Assembly: GCF_003063375.1 (NCBI RefSeq)
Contig: NZ_NERY01000001.1
Span: 558,001 to 622,000, forward strand
Reading direction: 5' to 3'
Source of the DNA: Limnohabitans sp. MMS-10A-178
GTDB taxonomy: Bacteria; Pseudomonadota; Gammaproteobacteria; Burkholderiales; Burkholderiaceae_C
DNA: 64,000 bases
Part shown: piece by piece, positions 55,871 through 64,000 of the stretch
Numbering within the stretch: position 1 is the stretch's first letter
Layout of the letters: every line of letters starts with the position of its first letter
Notes under the pieces: generated by a model
Told to the model about the DNA's origin: nothing
Database searches by the model: none
The model's input: the letters and a program-made list of their open reading frames with translations, nothing else
Position numbers and translations under genes: made by a program

Positions 55871-56509
55871 ATGACCACAGAGACAAGCCACGAAGGCAGC
55901 ATGCCCGACAACGAAGAGGCTGGCGCCACGCCCACACGCAAGCGCCCCAAGCCCGGCGAGCGTCGTTTGCAAATCTTGCAAACCTTGGCCGGCATGCTGG
56001 AGCAGCCTGGCGCAGAGCGCATTACCACGGCCGCTTTGTCGGCCAAGTTGGGTGTGAGTGAAGCGGCGCTTTACCGTCACTTTGCCAGCAAAGCGCAAAT
56101 GTTTGAAGGCCTGATTGATTTTGTCGAGCAGTCGGTGTTTGCGTTTGTGCGGCAAATTGCCGATCGCGAGCCAGCAGGCCCAGCCCAAGTGGCGCGCACC
56201 GTAGCGCTCATTTTGCAATTTGCAGAAAAGAACCCCGGCATGGCCCGCGTCATGACGGGTGATGCGCTGGTGTTTGAAAACGAGCGTTTGCAAGAGCGCA
56301 TGAATTTGTTGTTCGACAAACTCGAAAGTGCATTCAAGCAATCTTTGCGCGATGGCGGTCCTCAGAGCGACACCCCCACTGTGGATGCGCAAGTTACAGC
56401 CTCTATGTTGGTGGCCTTCATGATGGGCCTCATGCAACGCTTTGCGCGTTCTGGCTTTAAACGTTTGCCTTCAGAGAATTTGCAGGCTTCGTTGGCTCGC
56501 ATTCTTTGA
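55871..56509 (+). CDS. slmA: Nucleoid occlusion factor SlmA (TetR fold)
   Basis: SlmA binds chromosomal sites and blocks FtsZ rings over the nucleoid. The 212-residue protein has an extended basic N-terminus (TRKRPKPGERRLQIL), the SlmA helix-turn-helix (ERITTAALSAKLGVSEAALYRHFASKAQMFEGLIDFVE) and NPGMARVMTGDALVFENERLQERM, which is diagnostic against other TetR proteins. It is co-oriented with argB. Confidence 0.9.
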   Translation: MTTETSHEGSMPDNEEAGATPTRKRPKPGERRLQILQTLAGMLEQPGAERITTAALSAKLGVSEAALYRHFASKAQMFEGLIDFVEQSVFAFVRQIADREPAGPAQVARTVALILQFAEKNPGMARVMTGDALVFENERLQERMNLLFDKLESAFKQSLRDGGPQSDTPTVDAQVTASMLVAFMMGLMQRFARSGFKRLPSENLQASLARIL

Positions 56510-56542
56510 GTTGAAGGTTTTGAGAGCATCAGGTTTGAGTGG

Positions 56543-56581
56543 TTGACATTTTCAAAAAAGCACTAAATAATGTGCTTTTTT
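56543..56581 (+). promoter_or_regulatory. Promoter with overlapping operator of the toxin-antitoxin pair
   Basis: TTGACA (56543-56548), 17 bases, AATAAT (56566-56571) is near-consensus sigma-70. The -10 lies in the loop of a perfect 10-base inverted repeat, AAAAAAGCAC (56554-56563) and GTGCTTTTTT (56572-56581), and a further AGTGCT half-site follows at 56583-56588. This layout fits autorepression by a Phd/YefM antitoxin. The stem with its T run could also terminate slmA transcription. Confidence 0.7.
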
Positions 56582-56594
56582 AAGTGCTAATTCA

Positions 56595-56849
56595 ATGCCT
56601 GTTACCCAAACCATATATGCCCGCAATACAGTCAGCATGACTGATCTTCGGCGAAATCCAGCCGAGGTCATTGAGGTGGCTAATTTGGCACCAGTCGCTG
56701 TGTTGAATCACAATAAGCCAGCAGCCTATTTGATATCGGCTGCCGCATATGAAAACATGTTGGAGCAAATTGAAGACGCGGCACTGACCAAGATCGTCAA
56801 AGCACGCCAAGGTGGTAAATCAGTCAAGGTCAACATTGACGACCTATAG
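56595..56849 (+). CDS. Type II antitoxin, Phd/YefM family
   Basis: The 84-residue protein has the Phd/YefM DNA-binding N-terminus (TVSMTDLRRNPAEVIEVANLAPVAVLNHNKPAAYLISAAAYENM) and a short C-terminal toxin-binding tail ending VKVNIDDL. It neutralises the RelE-type toxin encoded in overlap downstream and should repress its own promoter. No Shine-Dalgarno precedes the ATG, so it may be translated from a nearly leaderless message. Confidence 0.88.
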   Translation: MPVTQTIYARNTVSMTDLRRNPAEVIEVANLAPVAVLNHNKPAAYLISAAAYENMLEQIEDAALTKIVKARQGGKSVKVNIDDL

Positions 56850-57129
56850 TCTTGAGTTTCACGAGCTGGCTCTCAAGGAATGGAGAAAATTAGACGGCTC
56901 AATCAAATCGCAGTTTCAAAATGCTTTGGCCAAACGTCTTAAAACTCCACATGTGCCTTCTGCCAAGCTGCATGGCGAATTACAAAACACCTACAAGATC
57001 AAGTTGCGTGATGTAGGTTACCGTTTAGTTTATGAAGTGATCGAGCAAAAATTGGTCGTCATGGTCATTGCTGTTGGCAGGCGAGACCACAGTGAGGCGT
57101 ATGTGAGTGCTGTTAAGCGGCACAACTAA
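56836..57129 (+). CDS. RelE/ParE-family toxin
   Basis: The 97-residue basic protein has the RelE start (YSLEFHELALKEWRKLD) and the core RLKTPHVPSAKLHGELQNTYKIKLRDVGYRLVYEV with catalytic-type Lys and Arg residues. It is probably a ribosome-dependent mRNA endonuclease. I chose TTG 56836, which has AAGG 10 bases upstream and gives a RelE-like length. GTG 56812 would add eight residues. It overlaps the antitoxin gene by 14 bases (38 with the GTG start). Confidence 0.88.
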   Translation: MTTYSLEFHELALKEWRKLDGSIKSQFQNALAKRLKTPHVPSAKLHGELQNTYKIKLRDVGYRLVYEVIEQKLVVMVIAVGRRDHSEAYVSAVKRHN

Positions 57130-57135
57130 TTTGAA

Positions 57136-58347
57136 TTACCAACTCCAAAGCGTACCGTCGTGCTGCAATCGGTTGACGGGCAAATACGCGCGCTGATACG
57201 GATACTTTGCGGCCAGTTTTTCGTCAATGTCCACGCCGTGGCCTGATGACTCGCCGCAATACAGCATGCCCTTTTCAAAACGCCAATCGTGGGGAAAGAC
57301 CGACAGCATCTCTTCGCTGTGCGCCATGTGTTCTTGAATGCCAAAGTTGGGTACCCACGTGTCAAAGTGCAATGCAGCACCCATGCAGACTGGCGACAAG
57401 TCTGTTGCACCATGAGAGCCAGTGCGCACTTGGTACAGGCTGGCCAAGTTGGCAATGACGCGAAGATGCGTGATACCTCCCGCGTGTGTCACGGTGGTGC
57501 GGATGTAGTCGATGAGTTGCTGCTCAATCAAATCTTTGCAGTCCCACACAGTGTTGAAAATTTCACCAACGGCCAAAGGTGTGGTGGTGTGATGGCGAAT
57601 GAGCTTGAAGGCTTCTTGGTTTTCTGCGGGGGTGGGATCTTCCAGCCAAAACAAATGGAAGGGCTCGAGCTCTTTGCCTAGGCGTCCCGCTTCAATGGGT
57701 GTGAGACGGTGGTGTGCGTCATGCAGCAAATGCGTGTCGGGTCCAACGGCATCGCGCACTGCTTGAAACAAGCCAGGCGTGTGACGCAAGTATTTCTCGG
57801 TGTTCCAATCGTGCTCGCCTGGCAAAGGGCCATCTGCAGGTTCGTACATGCGGCCATTGCCACTCACGCCATAGACTTTGTGGAGGCCTGGTATGCCGCT
57901 TTGTGCGCGAATGGCCAGGTAGCCCATTTCTTTGTAGCGCAACACTTCATCCACTGTTTCTGCGGTGTCGCGTCCTGTGGCGTGTGCATAAGACATGATG
58001 CCCGTGCGGCTGCGGCCACCCAACAATTGATACAGCGGCTGTCCTGCAATCTTGGCTTTGATATCCCACAGCGCAGTATCAACTGCGGCTATGGCCGACA
58101 TGGTGACAGGGCCTCTGCGCCAGTAAGCACCTTTGTAGAGGTACTGCCAAATATCTTCAATTTGTTGTGGATCTCGGCCAGTCAAACAAGGAATAACGTG
58201 CTCTTCCAAGTAGCTCACCACCGACAATTCGCGGCCATTGAGCGTGGCATCGCCAATGCCGGTGAGGCCTTCATCGGTTTCAATTTTGAGGGTGACAAAG
58301 TTGCGGCCAGGGCAGCAAACAATGACGCGTGCAGCGGTGATTTTCAT
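57136..58347 (-). CDS. manD: D-mannonate dehydratase ManD family (enolase superfamily)
   Basis: ManD dehydrates D-mannonate to 2-keto-3-deoxygluconate. The 403-residue protein matches the ManD subgroup: start [32 protein letters not shown], metal-binding DAHHRLTP (acid/base His), [21 protein letters not shown] and [15 protein letters not shown] at the end. Some ManD members act on D-gluconate or have very low activity, so the substrate is family-based. It is last in the leftward operon and overlaps the reductase gene by four bases. Confidence 0.9.
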   Translation of the reverse strand: MKITAARVIVCCPGRNFVTLKIETDEGLTGIGDATLNGRELSVVSYLEEHVIPCLTGRDPQQIEDIWQYLYKGAYWRRGPVTMSAIAAVDTALWDIKAKIAGQPLYQLLGGRSRTGIMSYAHATGRDTAETVDEVLRYKEMGYLAIRAQSGIPGLHKVYGVSGNGRMYEPADGPLPGEHDWNTEKYLRHTPGLFQAVRDAVGPDTHLLHDAHHRLTPIEAGRLGKELEPFHLFWLEDPTPAENQEAFKLIRHHTTTPLAVGEIFNTVWDCKDLIEQQLIDYIRTTVTHAGGITHLRVIANLASLYQVRTGSHGATDLSPVCMGAALHFDTWVPNFGIQEHMAHSEEMLSVFPHDWRFEKGMLYCGESSGHGVDIDEKLAAKYPYQRAYLPVNRLQHDGTLWSW

Positions 58348-59759
58348 GAGAATTCTTGCTGAGTGATGTATTTCACGGTGGCGTCGATGCCTTGGTGCAA
58401 CACTTGATCGTGCCAATAGCTTACGCGTGAAAGCCAAGCTGCTGATGCCGCCAGTTCTTTGCCCCACAAATCTTCACGGGCCAACAATGCACGCACACTT
58501 TCATGAGGCTCTGTGGCTTGATTGGCACCAATGGCCATCAGGCTACTGACTTGCGGATCGTTGAGTGCGTAGGCTTTGCCTTGCTCATCTTTGGCCAAGG
58601 TGTAGCGCAAAAAAACGGCAGCCGCCAGGGCGTGGTGTTCAAACGAAGCATTGCTAGCCATTTGTCCCAAAACGGAGGGCGGCCAACGCTGCGGAATTTT
58701 TTGCGAACTGTCGGTGGCAATTTGGTGCACGCTGTGCTTCAAAAACGGATTGCCAAAACGTTGAATGAGGGCATCGCGGTAGTTGGCCCAATCGGCACGG
58801 CTTAAATGGGGGGCAACTTCTTGACTCATCAAGCGTTCAACAAATTGGCGAATGTGGTCTTCGCCAATGCAATCGGCAATGTAGGCGCGACCTGTGACAG
58901 CACCCATCAAGGCCATGGCGGAATGACTGCCATTGAGCATTCGCAATTTGGCTTCTTCATAGCTGTGAACATGGGCTGTGACGCGCACCCCACACTGGCT
59001 CAGCAAGGCGGCATCAGCAGGGTCTGCAAAATTGTCTTCAATCACCCATTCCCAAAATGTTTCGGTGCTGAGAGCGCACTCGTCTACCAAGCCCAGTGCG
59101 GTTTTGGCGGCATTTGTCACTTCAGGGGTAGCGGCAGGCACAATGCGATCGACCATGCTGCAAGGAAACGCGCAATGGGCGTCCATCCACTTCATGGCAG
59201 GTGCGTCTTGCGGCGTGGCTGTGGCGTGAATCAAGGCTTTGAGCTTGTGGCCATTGCCTTGCAAGTTGTCGCAAGAGGCGATGGTCAGGCCTGGTCGACC
59301 TTCTGCGCAGCGAACGCGCAAGCCTTCTATCAGCAGTTGCGCCAATGTAGGCGTATATCCCTTTTCAGTCACGGTCAGTGTGATCCAACGGGTGCTGGCA
59401 GCAGAAATGGCTTTGATCACACTCTGCCGCTCGGTGGTAGCCACGCTGGTTTGCCAAAGGGCGCCAGGTAATTGCCATTCAATGCCTTTTGATCCTGCAA
59501 TGCGAACCGCATACAAACCGTCTTGTGCGCGCAGTTTGTTCACCAAACCGGGCTGAGTCATGCCCACGCCATGAACGCCCCAGCGCATATCACCTGCACG
59601 CAGCAGCTGGTCAAACACCATGGCTTGGTGCGCGCGGTGAAACGCGCCCAATCCGAGATGCAAGACCCCAGCCGCTGAGGGAATGGGTTGATAGGAAGGT
59701 GATTGAACGGACTTTGGAAGGCGTGATTGCGTTTCGCGGCACAGAAGCAATTCAGACAT
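58344..59759 (-). CDS. Mannitol dehydrogenase-family reductase (fructuronate/tagaturonate type)
   Basis: The 471-residue polyol dehydrogenase has the Rossmann segment [20 protein letters not shown] and the catalytic Lys region ([37 protein letters not shown]). In a cluster with mannonate and altronate dehydratases, fructuronate or tagaturonate reductase is the natural reading. ATG 59759 overlaps the upstream stop by eight bases; the longer frame is a shadow of the preceding gene. Confidence 0.88.
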   Translation of the reverse strand: MSELLLCRETQSRLPKSVQSPSYQPIPSAAGVLHLGLGAFHRAHQAMVFDQLLRAGDMRWGVHGVGMTQPGLVNKLRAQDGLYAVRIAGSKGIEWQLPGALWQTSVATTERQSVIKAISAASTRWITLTVTEKGYTPTLAQLLIEGLRVRCAEGRPGLTIASCDNLQGNGHKLKALIHATATPQDAPAMKWMDAHCAFPCSMVDRIVPAATPEVTNAAKTALGLVDECALSTETFWEWVIEDNFADPADAALLSQCGVRVTAHVHSYEEAKLRMLNGSHSAMALMGAVTGRAYIADCIGEDHIRQFVERLMSQEVAPHLSRADWANYRDALIQRFGNPFLKHSVHQIATDSSQKIPQRWPPSVLGQMASNASFEHHALAAAVFLRYTLAKDEQGKAYALNDPQVSSLMAIGANQATEPHESVRALLAREDLWGKELAASAAWLSRVSYWHDQVLHQGIDATVKYITQQEFS

Positions 59760-60810
59760 GGCGCTGCTTGAGTTTTTCTTCGGATGCTTGAATTTCGGCC
59801 AAGGTGGCATCGTCAACCCAGATGCCATTGAGTTGACGATCGGTGCGCGCTTTGCGCTCAGGCTCACCGGCCAGCAAGACACCTTCCGTACCCGGCGCAT
59901 TGGGGCTTTGGCGCAACCAGTCTTCAAAAGCCAAGGCTTCTTTTTCGAAGGCGTCATGCGTGCCCAAGCGAACAGGGTCGACGATCATGGTGAGCATGCC
60001 GTTGAGCACGGCACGCTTGTTGTCTGCTTCGCGGTGCCATGTGCCACCGCCCGTAAGCGCACCGCCTAAAAGTTCGCAAGCCATGGCCATGCCAAAACCT
60101 TTGTGATCGCCAAAGGTCATGAGCGCACCAAAGAAACCATTTGATTGCGGCACCACCACCACGCCTGGGTTGTTGGTGGGGTGGCCTTTTTCATCGATCA
60201 AGTAGCCATCTGGCACTTGCTCACCTTTGTTGTATGCCACGCGCATCTTGCCTTGCGCCACGCGGCTGGTGGCAAAGTCGAGCACAAAAGGTTTGCGCTG
60301 CCCCATGGGCACGCCAATGCAGCAAGGGTTGGTGCCAAAGCGTCCGTCACCGCCTCCATAAGGCGCCACCACAGGGCGCGACAACACATTCACAAAGTGA
60401 ATCGACACCAAACCTTGCGCCACCGCCATTTCGGCAAAGTGACCGATACGCCCCAAGTGATGGGAGCGGCTCAGCGCCACTGTGCAAACGCCGTATTGTT
60501 TGGCGCGTTCAATGCCCATCTGCATGGCTTGCACGCCCGTGATTTGCCCATAACCACGTTGACCATCCAAGTTCAACAAAGGGCCCGTGTCTAGGACAAC
60601 CTTCACGCCGGTGTTGGGGCTGAGGCCACCTTCCAGGACAGCATCGACATAGCGCGGCACCATGCCCACACCATGCGAGTCGTGGCCACTTAAATTGGCC
60701 ATGACCAAATTGGCAGCCACTTGCTCAGCCTCCGCGGCTTGGCTTCCTGCCTGTTGAATGATGGAGGCAACACGCTGCCGCAACTGATCGGCTGGAATAC
60801 ATTGGCTCAT
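59752..60810 (-). CDS. Ldh-family (malate/L-lactate/ureidoglycolate) oxidoreductase
   Basis: The 352-residue protein belongs to the MDH2/LDH2 family of NAD(P)-dependent oxidoreductases. It has the catalytic His in SGHDSHGVGMVPRY (about 41-54), RFGTNPCCIGVP, DFATSRVAQGK and FGDHKGFGMAMACELLGGALTG. In this operon it probably oxidises or reduces a keto/hydroxy acid branching from the hexuronate route, but its substrate cannot be read from the sequence. Confidence 0.87.
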   Translation of the reverse strand: MSQCIPADQLRQRVASIIQQAGSQAAEAEQVAANLVMANLSGHDSHGVGMVPRYVDAVLEGGLSPNTGVKVVLDTGPLLNLDGQRGYGQITGVQAMQMGIERAKQYGVCTVALSRSHHLGRIGHFAEMAVAQGLVSIHFVNVLSRPVVAPYGGGDGRFGTNPCCIGVPMGQRKPFVLDFATSRVAQGKMRVAYNKGEQVPDGYLIDEKGHPTNNPGVVVVPQSNGFFGALMTFGDHKGFGMAMACELLGGALTGGGTWHREADNKRAVLNGMLTMIVDPVRLGTHDAFEKEALAFEDWLRQSPNAPGTEGVLLAGEPERKARTDRQLNGIWVDDATLAEIQASEEKLKQRHV

Positions 60811-60825
60811 TGTTTGACTTTCAAA

Positions 60826-62352
60826 TTACATGACGGCGCCCACTTGCCATGGCACAAATTCATTTTGGCCATAGCCGTGCAGCTCGCTCTTGGAAGGTTC
60901 GCCTGAAGCGGTTTTCAAAATCATTTCGAAAATGCGCTGACCCATGTCGGCAATGCTCACACCGTTGTCGACAATTTCACCGCAATTGAGATCCATATCT
61001 TCCTCTTGTTTTTTCCACAAAGCGGAGTTGGTGGAAAACTTCAAGCTGGGAGAGGGGGCGCAACCATAGGCACTGCCGCGCCCTGTGGTGAAGCAAATGA
61101 GGTTGGCACCGCCCGCCACTTGGCCCGTGGCACTCACAGGATCGTAGCCTGGTGTGTCCATGTACACAAAACCATGGGTATTGACTGGCTCTGCATATTC
61201 GAAAACGGCCTGCAAGTTGCTGGTGCCGCCTTTGGCCACGGCCCCCAATGACTTTTCCAAGATGGTGGTGAGGCCGCCTGCCTTGTTGCCAGGCGATGGG
61301 TTATTGTTCATTTCACCGCCGTTGATCTCGGTGTATTGTTCCCACCAGTGAATGCGGTCAATGAGTTTTTGCGCAACCTCTGGTTTGACTGCACGGCGTG
61401 TGAGCAGGTGCTCTGCGCCATAAATTTCGGGGGTTTCGCTCAAGATGGCCGTGCCGCCATGCTGCACAAGCAAGTCAACCGCAGCGCCCAATGCTGGGTT
61501 GGCGCTGATGCCAGAGTAGCCGTCAGAACCGCCGCACTGCAAACCCACCGTGATGTGCTCGGCACTGCAGGGCTCGCGCTTGATTTGATTGGCGCGCGGC
61601 AGCATTTCTTCAATGAGCGCAATGCCTTTTTCAACGGTGAGTCGCGTGCCGCCTGTGTCTTGAATGTTGAAAACCTTGAGGGTGTCGCCTTCGCGCAAAC
61701 TGCTGTGCGCCAACCAAGTGTTGAGTTGATTGGACTCGCAGCCCAAACCCACCACCACCACACCCCAAAAATTGGCATGCGTGGCATAGCCTGCCAAAGT
61801 GCGCTCTAGCAACTGAATACCCAAGCCCTCAGTGTCCATGCCGCAGCCGGTGCCGTGGGTGAGTGCCACCACGCCATCGACGTTGGGGAAGTTGGCCAAA
61901 GCGGCTGGGTTGTTGCGTTTGGAGAAGTGATCGGCAATGGCGCGTGCCGCCGTGGCCGAGCAATTGACGCTGGACAACACCCCAATGTAATTGCGCGTGG
62001 CCACACGGCCATCTGAGCGCTTGATGCCCATGAAGGTGGCATGCTTGCGCGGTGCCTCTGGCTTGACATCTTGCCCGATGGCGTAATCGCGTTCAAAGTT
62101 GCCTTTCTCGGGGCCCATATTGAGGTTGTGCGTGTGCACGTGCTCGCCGGCTTGAATGGCTTGACTGGCAAAGCCAATGATTTGGTTGTAACGGCGCACA
62201 GCTTGGCCAGCTTGAATGGCACGGGTGGCCACTTTGTGTCCTGGTGGAATCAAACCCCGAACAGCAACACCATCAACGCTGGTACCGCTCATGAGTTGTG
62301 CGCGCGCAATGACCACGTCATCGGCAGAGTGGAGGCGAATGAAAAGGCTCAT
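60826..62352 (-). CDS. Altronate dehydratase-type protein (UxaA/SAF family)
   Basis: The 508-residue protein combines an N-terminal SAF domain (1-95) with the large UxaA C-terminal domain. Typical stretches are GIKRSDGRVATRNYIGVLSSVNCSATAA, THGTGCGMDTEG, GLQCGGSDGYSGISANPALG and FTTGRGSAYGCAPSPSLKFSTN. It should dehydrate D-altronate, or a related aldarate such as galactarate, to a 2-keto-3-deoxy acid with an Fe-dependent mechanism. Confidence 0.9.
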   Translation of the reverse strand: MSLFIRLHSADDVVIARAQLMSGTSVDGVAVRGLIPPGHKVATRAIQAGQAVRRYNQIIGFASQAIQAGEHVHTHNLNMGPEKGNFERDYAIGQDVKPEAPRKHATFMGIKRSDGRVATRNYIGVLSSVNCSATAARAIADHFSKRNNPAALANFPNVDGVVALTHGTGCGMDTEGLGIQLLERTLAGYATHANFWGVVVVGLGCESNQLNTWLAHSSLREGDTLKVFNIQDTGGTRLTVEKGIALIEEMLPRANQIKREPCSAEHITVGLQCGGSDGYSGISANPALGAAVDLLVQHGGTAILSETPEIYGAEHLLTRRAVKPEVAQKLIDRIHWWEQYTEINGGEMNNNPSPGNKAGGLTTILEKSLGAVAKGGTSNLQAVFEYAEPVNTHGFVYMDTPGYDPVSATGQVAGGANLICFTTGRGSAYGCAPSPSLKFSTNSALWKKQEEDMDLNCGEIVDNGVSIADMGQRIFEMILKTASGEPSKSELHGYGQNEFVPWQVGAVM

Positions 62353-62361
62353 GTTGTCGAC

Positions 62362-63756
62362 TTAATAAAATTGTTTTGGCAACCACAGCACCAAGCTGGG
62401 TGCGTAAGTGATGACCGCCAAACTGCCCAGTAAGGGAAACAGCCAAGGCAAGATGGCAGCAGTGGTTCTTTCCACGCTGAGTTTGGCCACACGTGCCAAC
62501 ACAAACAACACCATGCCCATGGGGGGGTGCAGCAAGCCAATCATGAGGTTGAGTACCATGATCAAACCAAAGTGAACCAAGTCGATGCCCAATTTTTGGC
62601 AAATGGGAACCAAGATAGGAACCAGAATGGTGATGGCCGCAGTGGGCTCTAAGAAGCAGCCTACAAAGAGCATGAGCAAGTTGGCCAAGAGCAAGAACTT
62701 CCAGGGCTCTTGCGTCACGCCCAGCACCCAATCGCTGATGGCCGCCGTCACGCCTGTGGCCGTGAGCATCCAACCAAAAATACTGGCCGCAGCCACAATG
62801 AACATCACAGTGGCAGTGGTCTCGACGGTGTCTAAACAAATCTTGACGAACATTTTGAGGTTCAGGGTGCGGTACCAGAGGAAGCCCAAAATGAGCGCCC
62901 ACACGCATGCTGCAATAGCGCCTTCAGTGGGTGTGAATACACCAGTGGTCATGCCGCCAATGAGCAGTACGGGCGTCATGATGGGCAACACAGCCTGAAA
63001 CTTGAATAATTTGTCTGCCACAAATAAAAAGGCCAAGGCCACAAACACCGTCATTTGGGGTGGTGTTTCAAACACTGTAACCAGACCCCAAACGCAAAAG
63101 GGCCAGAACACCACCACGGCAGTTTCTGACAAGGCCTTGAGAACGCGAGGCCAGTTGAATTTGACGTCAGAGCCCCAGTTGTTTTTATGGGCAAAGTAGG
63201 CCACAGTGACCATCATCAAAAAAGCCATGAAAACACCTGGCAAGATGCCTGCAAGAAACAAAGAGCCCACAGACACATTGGCCATCATGCCGTAAATCAC
63301 AAACGGCAAACTCGGGGGGATGATGGGGCCTAGCGTAGCCGAAGCAGCGGTGACACCAACGGCAAACTCGGTGCTGTAGCCATGGTCTTTCATGGCCTTG
63401 ATTTCAATGGTGCCAAGGCCTGCTGCATCGGCAATGGCCGTGCCACTCATACCAGCAAATACCACAGAGCCCACCACATTGACGTGGCCCAAGCCGCCTT
63501 TCATCCAACCCACCAGCGCCAAGGCATAGTTGTAGATGCGGTTGGTAATGCCTGCGTTGTTCATGAGGTTGCCAGCCAAAATAAAAAAGGGCACAGCAAG
63601 AAGTGGAAAGCTGTCAATGCCAGACACCATGCGGTGAATGACTACAAAGGGTGGCGAGCTTTGCGTCCAGAACAAATAAATGAGCGACGCACCTGCCATG
63701 GCAATAGCAACTGGAATGCCACCACTCATGAGGAGCAAGAAAAGAATTTTTAACAT
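62362..63756 (-). CDS. dctM: TRAP transporter large permease (DctM)
   Basis: The 464-residue membrane protein has about 12 helices with the DctM signatures: FILAGNLMNNAGITNRIYNYALALVGWMKGGLGHVNVVGSVVFAGMSGTAIADAAGLGTIE near 60-125 and GLLHPPMGMVLFV near the end. With the small permease upstream and a periplasmic binding protein outside the window it imports an organic or sugar acid using the sodium gradient. It is nine bases upstream of the altronate dehydratase gene. Confidence 0.95.
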   Translation of the reverse strand: MLKILFLLLMSGGIPVAIAMAGASLIYLFWTQSSPPFVVIHRMVSGIDSFPLLAVPFFILAGNLMNNAGITNRIYNYALALVGWMKGGLGHVNVVGSVVFAGMSGTAIADAAGLGTIEIKAMKDHGYSTEFAVGVTAASATLGPIIPPSLPFVIYGMMANVSVGSLFLAGILPGVFMAFLMMVTVAYFAHKNNWGSDVKFNWPRVLKALSETAVVVFWPFCVWGLVTVFETPPQMTVFVALAFLFVADKLFKFQAVLPIMTPVLLIGGMTTGVFTPTEGAIAACVWALILGFLWYRTLNLKMFVKICLDTVETTATVMFIVAAASIFGWMLTATGVTAAISDWVLGVTQEPWKFLLLANLLMLFVGCFLEPTAAITILVPILVPICQKLGIDLVHFGLIMVLNLMIGLLHPPMGMVLFVLARVAKLSVERTTAAILPWLFPLLGSLAVITYAPSLVLWLPKQFY

Positions 63757-63795
63757 GCGACTACTTTCAGGCGTCTAAACATAAAGGACAGAGAT

Positions 63796-64000
63796 TCAGC
63801 GGTCGGTCATTTCTGACTCGGGACGCTCTAAGACCGTAAAGCCGCGTTGCCAATGAATTTTCATAACCCACATGGCTCTCAAACTCATGGCTGCAAAGCC
63901 TGCCATCACCACGCCATAAACCAAGTTCATGGGCAAATCGACGATGGTCATTTTGTAAGATCCCAGCTTCTGCATCATTTGCCAAGTTAGGAAGGTGGCT
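63796..64000 (-). CDS. dctQ: TRAP transporter small permease (DctQ), partial
   Basis: The last 67 codons of the gene are present; the start lies beyond the window. The fragment reads TWQMMQKLGSYKMTIVDLPMNLVYGVVMAGFAAMSLRAMWVMKIHW, a hydrophobic helix typical of the final DctQ segment, followed by a short polar tail to the stop at 63796. Position 39 bases before dctM supports the call. An overlapping frame that stops at 63767 is a shadow. Confidence 0.8.
   Translation of the reverse strand, partial: ATFLTWQMMQKLGSYKMTIVDLPMNLVYGVVMAGFAAMSLRAMWVMKIHWQRGFTVLERPESEMTDR

Noticed and set aside
63767..63985. Leftward frame overlapping the TRAP small permease end
   Set aside because: The alternative frame encodes a hydrophobic DctQ-like C-terminus, while this one is polar and has no family features.

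Overview
The window comes from the chromosome of a betaproteobacterium, most likely family Comamonadaceae (order Burkholderiales). This rests on the gene complement rather than on a database match. The markers are: lptA-lptB-rpoN, argB followed by slmA, a fused isobutyryl-CoA mutase, malate synthase G, a PHA phasin with a TetR gene, a salicylyl/2-aminobenzoyl-CoA-type bifunctional oxygenase/reductase, and TRAP uptake of sugar acids. I saw no rRNA or tRNA gene, CRISPR array, insertion sequence or prophage. No gene-free stretch exceeds 300 bases.

Layout. (1) 1-15.6 kb is a flagellar region split around a divergent promoter at about 7.6-7.85 kb. Leftward run fliK-fliL-fliM-fliN-fliO-fliP-fliQ-fliR-flhB and two unrecognised small genes. 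Rightward run flhA-flhF-flhG-fliA-fliS-motA-motB. A well-formed sigma-54 site precedes flhA, a weaker one faces fliK, and a sigma-28-like site precedes fliS. (2) 15.6-28.3 kb is an almost gapless rightward catabolic operon. It encodes an FAD monooxygenase/old-yellow-enzyme fusion, an SDR, a MarR regulator, a crotonase-like protein, two acyl-CoA-dehydrogenase-family proteins, two AMP-forming ligases, a Rid protein, a NicX-like iron dioxygenase and an alpha/beta hydrolase. It resembles aerobic CoA-dependent 2-aminobenzoate degradation, but carries a non-canonical ring-cleavage-type enzyme and several active-site substitutions. (3) 28.4-30 kb holds NnrU and a haloacetate-dehalogenase-type hydrolase. 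(4) 30-40.8 kb is leftward and mostly housekeeping: SEC-C protein, PIN protein, rRNA methyltransferase, rpoN, lptB, lptA, dsbA, a SPOR protein, argS, a LysR regulator and a CaiB-type CoA transferase. (5) 41-48.3 kb holds malate synthase G, a class II amidotransferase, gshB and icmF. (6) 48.4-50.8 kb is a sulfane-sulfur module: two half-size YeeE transporters divergent from a CsoR-family repressor and a persulfide dioxygenase-rhodanese fusion. (7) 50.8-56.5 kb holds coaX, a TetR regulator, a phasin, rfbB-rfbD, argB and slmA. (8) 56.5-57.1 kb is a Phd/RelE toxin-antitoxin pair. (9) 57.1 kb to the end is a leftward sugar-acid (probably hexuronate) operon: TRAP DctQ-DctM, altronate dehydratase, an Ldh-family oxidoreductase, a mannitol-dehydrogenase-family reductase and mannonate dehydratase.

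The best candidate for undescribed biology is the 15.7-28.3 kb operon. A NicX-type dioxygenase (His277, His328, Asp330) and a hydrolase sit in translational overlap inside a CoA-thioester aromatic pathway. Neighbouring acyl-CoA-dehydrogenase, Rid and crotonase paralogues have lost the residues that define their usual chemistry.
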